A DNA stretch of 64,000 nt from Clostridium sp. DSM 17811. GTDB lineage: Bacteria > Bacillota > Clostridia > Clostridiales > Clostridiaceae. This document shows positions 61,423 to 64,000 of the stretch, one piece after another. A program made the position numbers and the translations under genes. Under the pieces are notes generated by a model. The model was not told the DNA's origin and did not search any database. It saw only the letters and a list, made by a program, of their open reading frames with translations. The stretch is taken from assembly GCF_018861905.1 (NCBI RefSeq), contig NZ_JAHLDU010000006.1, positions 1 through 64,000 on the forward strand. Reading direction: 5' to 3'. The stretch's first letter is position 1. Every line of letters starts with the position of its first letter.

Positions 61423-62640
61423 TTATTTTCCGCCTTTTATAAAATAATCCATTAACTTATATCCTTCCGGAAAATACAAACCTGTCTCTTTCGCCGTAAA
61501 TTCATTATAAGTGTCACTTCCACTTTCTTTTTCATCATTGCTTTGGTATATTAAAAATGGTACAGGATCACTTGTATGTGTCCTAAGAGATAGAGGTGTT
61601 GGATGATCTGGAAGTATTATCATTTTATAATCTTCACCTAATTTCTCCATCTCATCTTTAATAACCTGTACTATCTGGTTATCTATAAACTCTATAGCTT
61701 TATATTTATTTTCTATTTCACATCTATGTCCACATTCATCAGGAGCCTCAATATGAACATAAACAAAATCATTTCCCTTTTTCAATTCTTCAAGAGCTGC
61801 TTTTGCTTTACCTTTAAAGTTAGTATGAATGTTTCCAGTGGCACCTTCTACCTCAATAATATCCATTCCTGCACACATTCCAATTCCTTTTACTAAATCA
61901 ACTGCAGAAATTACAGAACCTTTTAAATTATATTTTTTATAAAAACTAGATAGAAGTGGTTTTTTTCCTTCTCCCCAAATCCATATTGAGTTGGCTGGTT
62001 TAAGCCCTCTTGCAACTCTCTTCTTATTTATATCGTGATTTGATAAAAATTTATTACTTTTCTTTGTCATAACATCAAATATCTCGCTACCTATCCCTTT
62101 CGGCATATAGTCTTTTACCTTTTGTCCTAGTATATCGTGGGGTGGTGTAAGTGTCCATGAGTAAGGCCCCTTGTCCCATATTATTAAATGCCTATAACTA
62201 ATCCCTGGATAAAATTTAATAGACTCAGTCTCTAAATACTCACTTAAATCTTTTATTAATACCCTTGCCTCCTCAGTTGTAATCTCATCCGAACTATGAT
62301 CAAGCATAATCTTTTCCTCATATGGCTCACCCTCAGACACTGTTACCAAATTACATCTAAATGTAACGTCTGTATCTAACATTGGGATTCCCATACTTGC
62401 TGCCTCAAAAGGTGAACGACCACTATAATACACAGCTGTATCATATCCAAAAACAGTCATATTGGCTGTATCACTTCCTGCAGGCATACCATTTGGGACA
62501 GTTTTAACTAATCCTTGCAAACCATGCTTTGCCATATAGTCCATAGCAGGCGTCTTTGCATATTGAAGAGGGGTTTTATTATCTAGTTCCTTAACTGGAT
62601 AATCTGCCATTCCATCACCGAGTACTACGATATACTTCAT
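61423..62640 (-). CDS. ApgM-type (AP superfamily) phosphoglycerate mutase family, candidate alternative homoserine kinase
   Basis: 405 aa. Metalloenzyme-superfamily start YIVVLGDGMADYP, with the metal/Ser segment MPAGSDTANMTVFGYD, later HIEAPDECGHRCEIENKYKAI and LPDHPTPLSLRTHTSDPVPF, all of the archaeal-type cofactor-independent phosphoglycerate mutase family. In many Clostridia and other bacteria this family sits with hom and thrC where thrB is missing and is predicted to phosphorylate homoserine. First gene after the SAM-I riboswitch, which fits an amino-acid role better than glycolysis. Confidence 0.85.
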   Translation of the reverse strand: MKYIVVLGDGMADYPVKELDNKTPLQYAKTPAMDYMAKHGLQGLVKTVPNGMPAGSDTANMTVFGYDTAVYYSGRSPFEAASMGIPMLDTDVTFRCNLVTVSEGEPYEEKIMLDHSSDEITTEEARVLIKDLSEYLETESIKFYPGISYRHLIIWDKGPYSWTLTPPHDILGQKVKDYMPKGIGSEIFDVMTKKSNKFLSNHDINKKRVARGLKPANSIWIWGEGKKPLLSSFYKKYNLKGSVISAVDLVKGIGMCAGMDIIEVEGATGNIHTNFKGKAKAALEELKKGNDFVYVHIEAPDECGHRCEIENKYKAIEFIDNQIVQVIKDEMEKLGEDYKMIILPDHPTPLSLRTHTSDPVPFLIYQSNDEKESGSDTYNEFTAKETGLYFPEGYKLMDYFIKGGK

Positions 62641-62721
62641 ATTAACACTCCTCTATTGGTTATTGTATAAATCTTTTTAATTATTCAAATTTTCTAATAA
62701 TTTTTTTTAATTTAATCCTAT

Positions 62722-62757
62722 AAAAAAACTGCCTTCAAGTAAGAAAGCAGTTTTCTG
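62722..62757 (-). terminator. Riboswitch expression-platform terminator
   Basis: On the minus strand AAAACTGC pairs with GCAGTTTTTTTA over a loop of about 14 nt. The competing sequence AAATCAGTTTTTTACG lies just upstream, between aptamer and terminator. Confidence 0.85.
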
Positions 62758-62778
62758 TATTACTATACGTAAAAAACT

Positions 62779-62892
62779 GATTTCTTATTATTCAGAACTA
62801 TGTTCTGCAGGAATTGACACCGTTACATAAAAAAAATGTCGGTTGTCGGGTTTCATAGGGCCAGTCCCTCCACCTCTCTAAATAAGAAATTT
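62779..62892 (-). ncRNA. SAM-I (S-box) riboswitch aptamer
   Basis: The minus strand carries the S-box core: AGAGGTGGAGGGACTGGCCC, TATGAAACCCGACAACC, then GGTGTCAATTCCTGCAGA. P1 is formed by TTTCTTATT (near 62890) and AATAAGAAA (near 62782). With SAM bound the downstream terminator at 62722-62757 would form, switching off the apgM-like, thrC and hom genes. The rest of the 395-bp gap up to 63035 is AT-rich and holds the two divergent promoters; I see no second riboswitch for the plus strand. Confidence 0.95.
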
Positions 62893-63035
62893 ATTAAATT
62901 ATTGTTTTTTATTGTAACTCATACAGATATAAATGTCAATGCAAACCTATGCCTATTTAATGTAATTAATAAATATTATATTTGCAATTATTGTATTTAT
63001 ACCTTATCCTAGTATAAAACTAAGTGGAGGCTACT

Positions 63036-63698
63036 ATGGAAATCGATAAAAACGAAGTTTTAAGATATTTAGGTTATAAGAACCAAAAGATAGATAAAAG
63101 CATGACAAATTTAATTGATGAATGCACAAGAGAAATAATTGATATAAGCAAAGCTAGTTCAGTCTATGAAATTTTTGATATTGATAAAAAAAATGATTCG
63201 CTTTTTCTATTAGGTAGCACTTTAGTTTTAAAAGATAAGGATATAAAAGATCTTCTAATAAACTCCGAGAAGTGCGTCGTTATGGCTGCTACTCTCGGAA
63301 TGGCTGTGGATAGCAGACTAGCCTACTACTCAAGATTTGATATAACAAAGGGTGTAATCATGGATGCCTGTGCAAGCACAGCAATAGAGTATGTTTGTGA
63401 TGAACTCCAAGATGAAATCATGAAAAACGCATTAAAAGATAATCTATATATTACAACTAGATATAGTCCAGGTTATGGAGACTTCGCTATTGATAATGGA
63501 GTCGAAATACTAAATGTATTGGATGCATATAAAAAGATAGGACTATCTATTACTGAAAATAGCATAATGCTTCCAAGGAAATCTGTAACTGCACTTATAG
63601 GTCTTAGTGGGGCTAAAAATTTAAAAAAGCGTACTGGATGCGCAAGTTGTAAAAATGTAGGTTGTGAATTCAGAAAGGATGGTGGATGTTGTGAATAA
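63036..63698 (+). CDS. Stand-alone methionine synthase activation-domain protein
   Basis: About 220 aa from the ATG at 63036, 5 nt after GTGGAGG; the in-frame GTG at 63024 is part of that site. It matches the MetH activation domain (AdoMet binding, reductive reactivation of cobalamin) as a separate protein: TLGMAVDSRLAYYSRFDITK, DACASTAIEYVCDE, RYSPGYGDFAIDNG, and LMLPRKSVTALIG-like IMLPRKSVTALIGLSG. A Cys-rich tail (CASCKNVGCEFRKDGGCC) follows. In Clostridia metH lacks this domain and the two genes are adjacent. Its stop overlaps the metH start by 8 nt. Confidence 0.9.
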   Translation: MEIDKNEVLRYLGYKNQKIDKSMTNLIDECTREIIDISKASSVYEIFDIDKKNDSLFLLGSTLVLKDKDIKDLLINSEKCVVMAATLGMAVDSRLAYYSRFDITKGVIMDACASTAIEYVCDELQDEIMKNALKDNLYITTRYSPGYGDFAIDNGVEILNVLDAYKKIGLSITENSIMLPRKSVTALIGLSGAKNLKKRTGCASCKNVGCEFRKDGGCCE

Positions 63699-64000
63699 AA
63701 AAATAAATTTTAATGGTTTTTTATTATTTGATGGTGCTATGGGAACAATGCTCCAAAAATATGGAATTAAAAGGGGTGAATTGCCTGAAAGTTATAACAT
63801 CTTACACCCAGAAATCATAGAAAAAATACATTTAGAATACCTAGGTGTAGGTAGTGATGTCATAACCACCAATACTTTTGGTGCAAATAGATATAAACTT
63901 AAAAACACATTATACAGCGTTGAAGATATTGTTGGAAGTGCTGTAAGGATAGCAAGAGGTGCTGCTAAAGATAAACTTGTTGCACTTGATATTGGGCCCA
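63691..64000 (+). CDS. metH: Cobalamin-dependent methionine synthase, N-terminus (partial)
   Basis: GTG start at 63691 with GGATGG upstream, overlapping the previous stop codon. The frame reads NKKINFNGFLLFDGAMGTML and continues with the homocysteine S-methyltransferase domain (GSDVITTNTFGANRYKL, VALDIGP) to the window edge. It transfers the methyl group of methyltetrahydrofolate to homocysteine. Only about 103 codons are inside the window, so the later domains cannot be checked. Confidence 0.9.
   Translation, partial: MNKKINFNGFLLFDGAMGTMLQKYGIKRGELPESYNILHPEIIEKIHLEYLGVGSDVITTNTFGANRYKLKNTLYSVEDIVGSAVRIARGAAKDKLVALDIGP

Noticed and set aside
62893-63035. A second S-box or cobalamin riboswitch for the metH side
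   Set aside because: The plus strand in this gap is AT-rich without any aptamer core sequence.

Overview
The window is low-GC DNA with AGGAGG-type ribosome binding sites, many TTG/GTG starts and Clostridium-type genes: rubrerythrins, a CtfAB-type CoA-transferase, a collagen-like exosporium protein, an S-box leader and an AP-superfamily phosphoglycerate mutase in a threonine operon. It looks like a chromosome segment of an anaerobic, spore-forming Clostridium. No rRNA, tRNA, CRISPR array or intact transposon was seen.

Region 1 (1-20.6 kb) is a glycoside-utilisation island: beta-phosphoglucomutase, GH78 alpha-L-rhamnosidase, a NagZ-type GH3, two GH1 enzymes, a GH43 beta-xylosidase, two esterases and the remnant of a third, two paralogous MFS sugar transporters and two AraC regulators. 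One AraC regulator is fused to a GH39 domain that has lost its acid/base Glu. A direct repeat of about 120 bp (95-215 and 20459-20578) brackets the island. A second repeat of about 220 bp (7920-8140 and 16954-17175) duplicates a promoter region inside it.

Region 2 (20.6-38.5 kb) is the most interesting part. It encodes a PhlG/phloretin-hydrolase-family enzyme, an SDR, a cyclase-family hydrolase, a 3-hydroxyacyl-CoA-dehydrogenase-type enzyme, a BKACE enzyme and a CoA-transferase. Together these match anaerobic phloroglucinol degradation through dihydrophloroglucinol, 3-hydroxy-5-oxohexanoate and triacetate to acetoacetyl-CoA. With them lie a fumarate-reductase-like flavoprotein, a NuoG-GltD fusion, a degenerate NuoF-like protein, a cupin without metal ligands, two transporters and a sigma-54 activator. 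Three well-matched -24/-12 promoters, each preceded by a cluster of AATAC-N6-GTATT palindromes, tie the three operons into one predicted sigma-54 regulon. A chimeric remnant (PhlG fragment joined to an Old-Yellow-Enzyme N-terminus) shows that the island was once larger. With the rhamnosidase and glucosidases next door, the most economical reading is a flavonoid-glycoside or phloretin/acylphloroglucinol degradation locus.

Region 3 (38.5-45 kb) is mixed housekeeping: a DNA glycosylase that appears to start at ATA, a rubrerythrin-like protein, a frameshifted XRE-cupin regulator, a dicarboxylate/amino-acid symporter, DedA, MATE and SseB-like proteins.

Region 4 (45-58.5 kb) is a cell-envelope region: two OmpR-type two-component systems, a GT39 enzyme with a Gly/Ser-rich loop, a small secreted protein, a second membrane glycosyltransferase, a polyprenyl-phosphate sugar synthase (GtrB/YkcC type), repeat and coiled-coil proteins, a GT2-TPR protein and a collagen-like BclA protein. 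A shared direct repeat (TCACATAAAG-N-TCACATA) links the GT39 and GT2 promoters, with a weaker version before the first response regulator.

Region 5 (58.5-64 kb) is amino-acid metabolism: hom, thrC and an ApgM-type protein (candidate alternative homoserine kinase) behind a SAM-I riboswitch. Divergent from it are a stand-alone MetH activation domain and the start of metH, which runs off the right edge.
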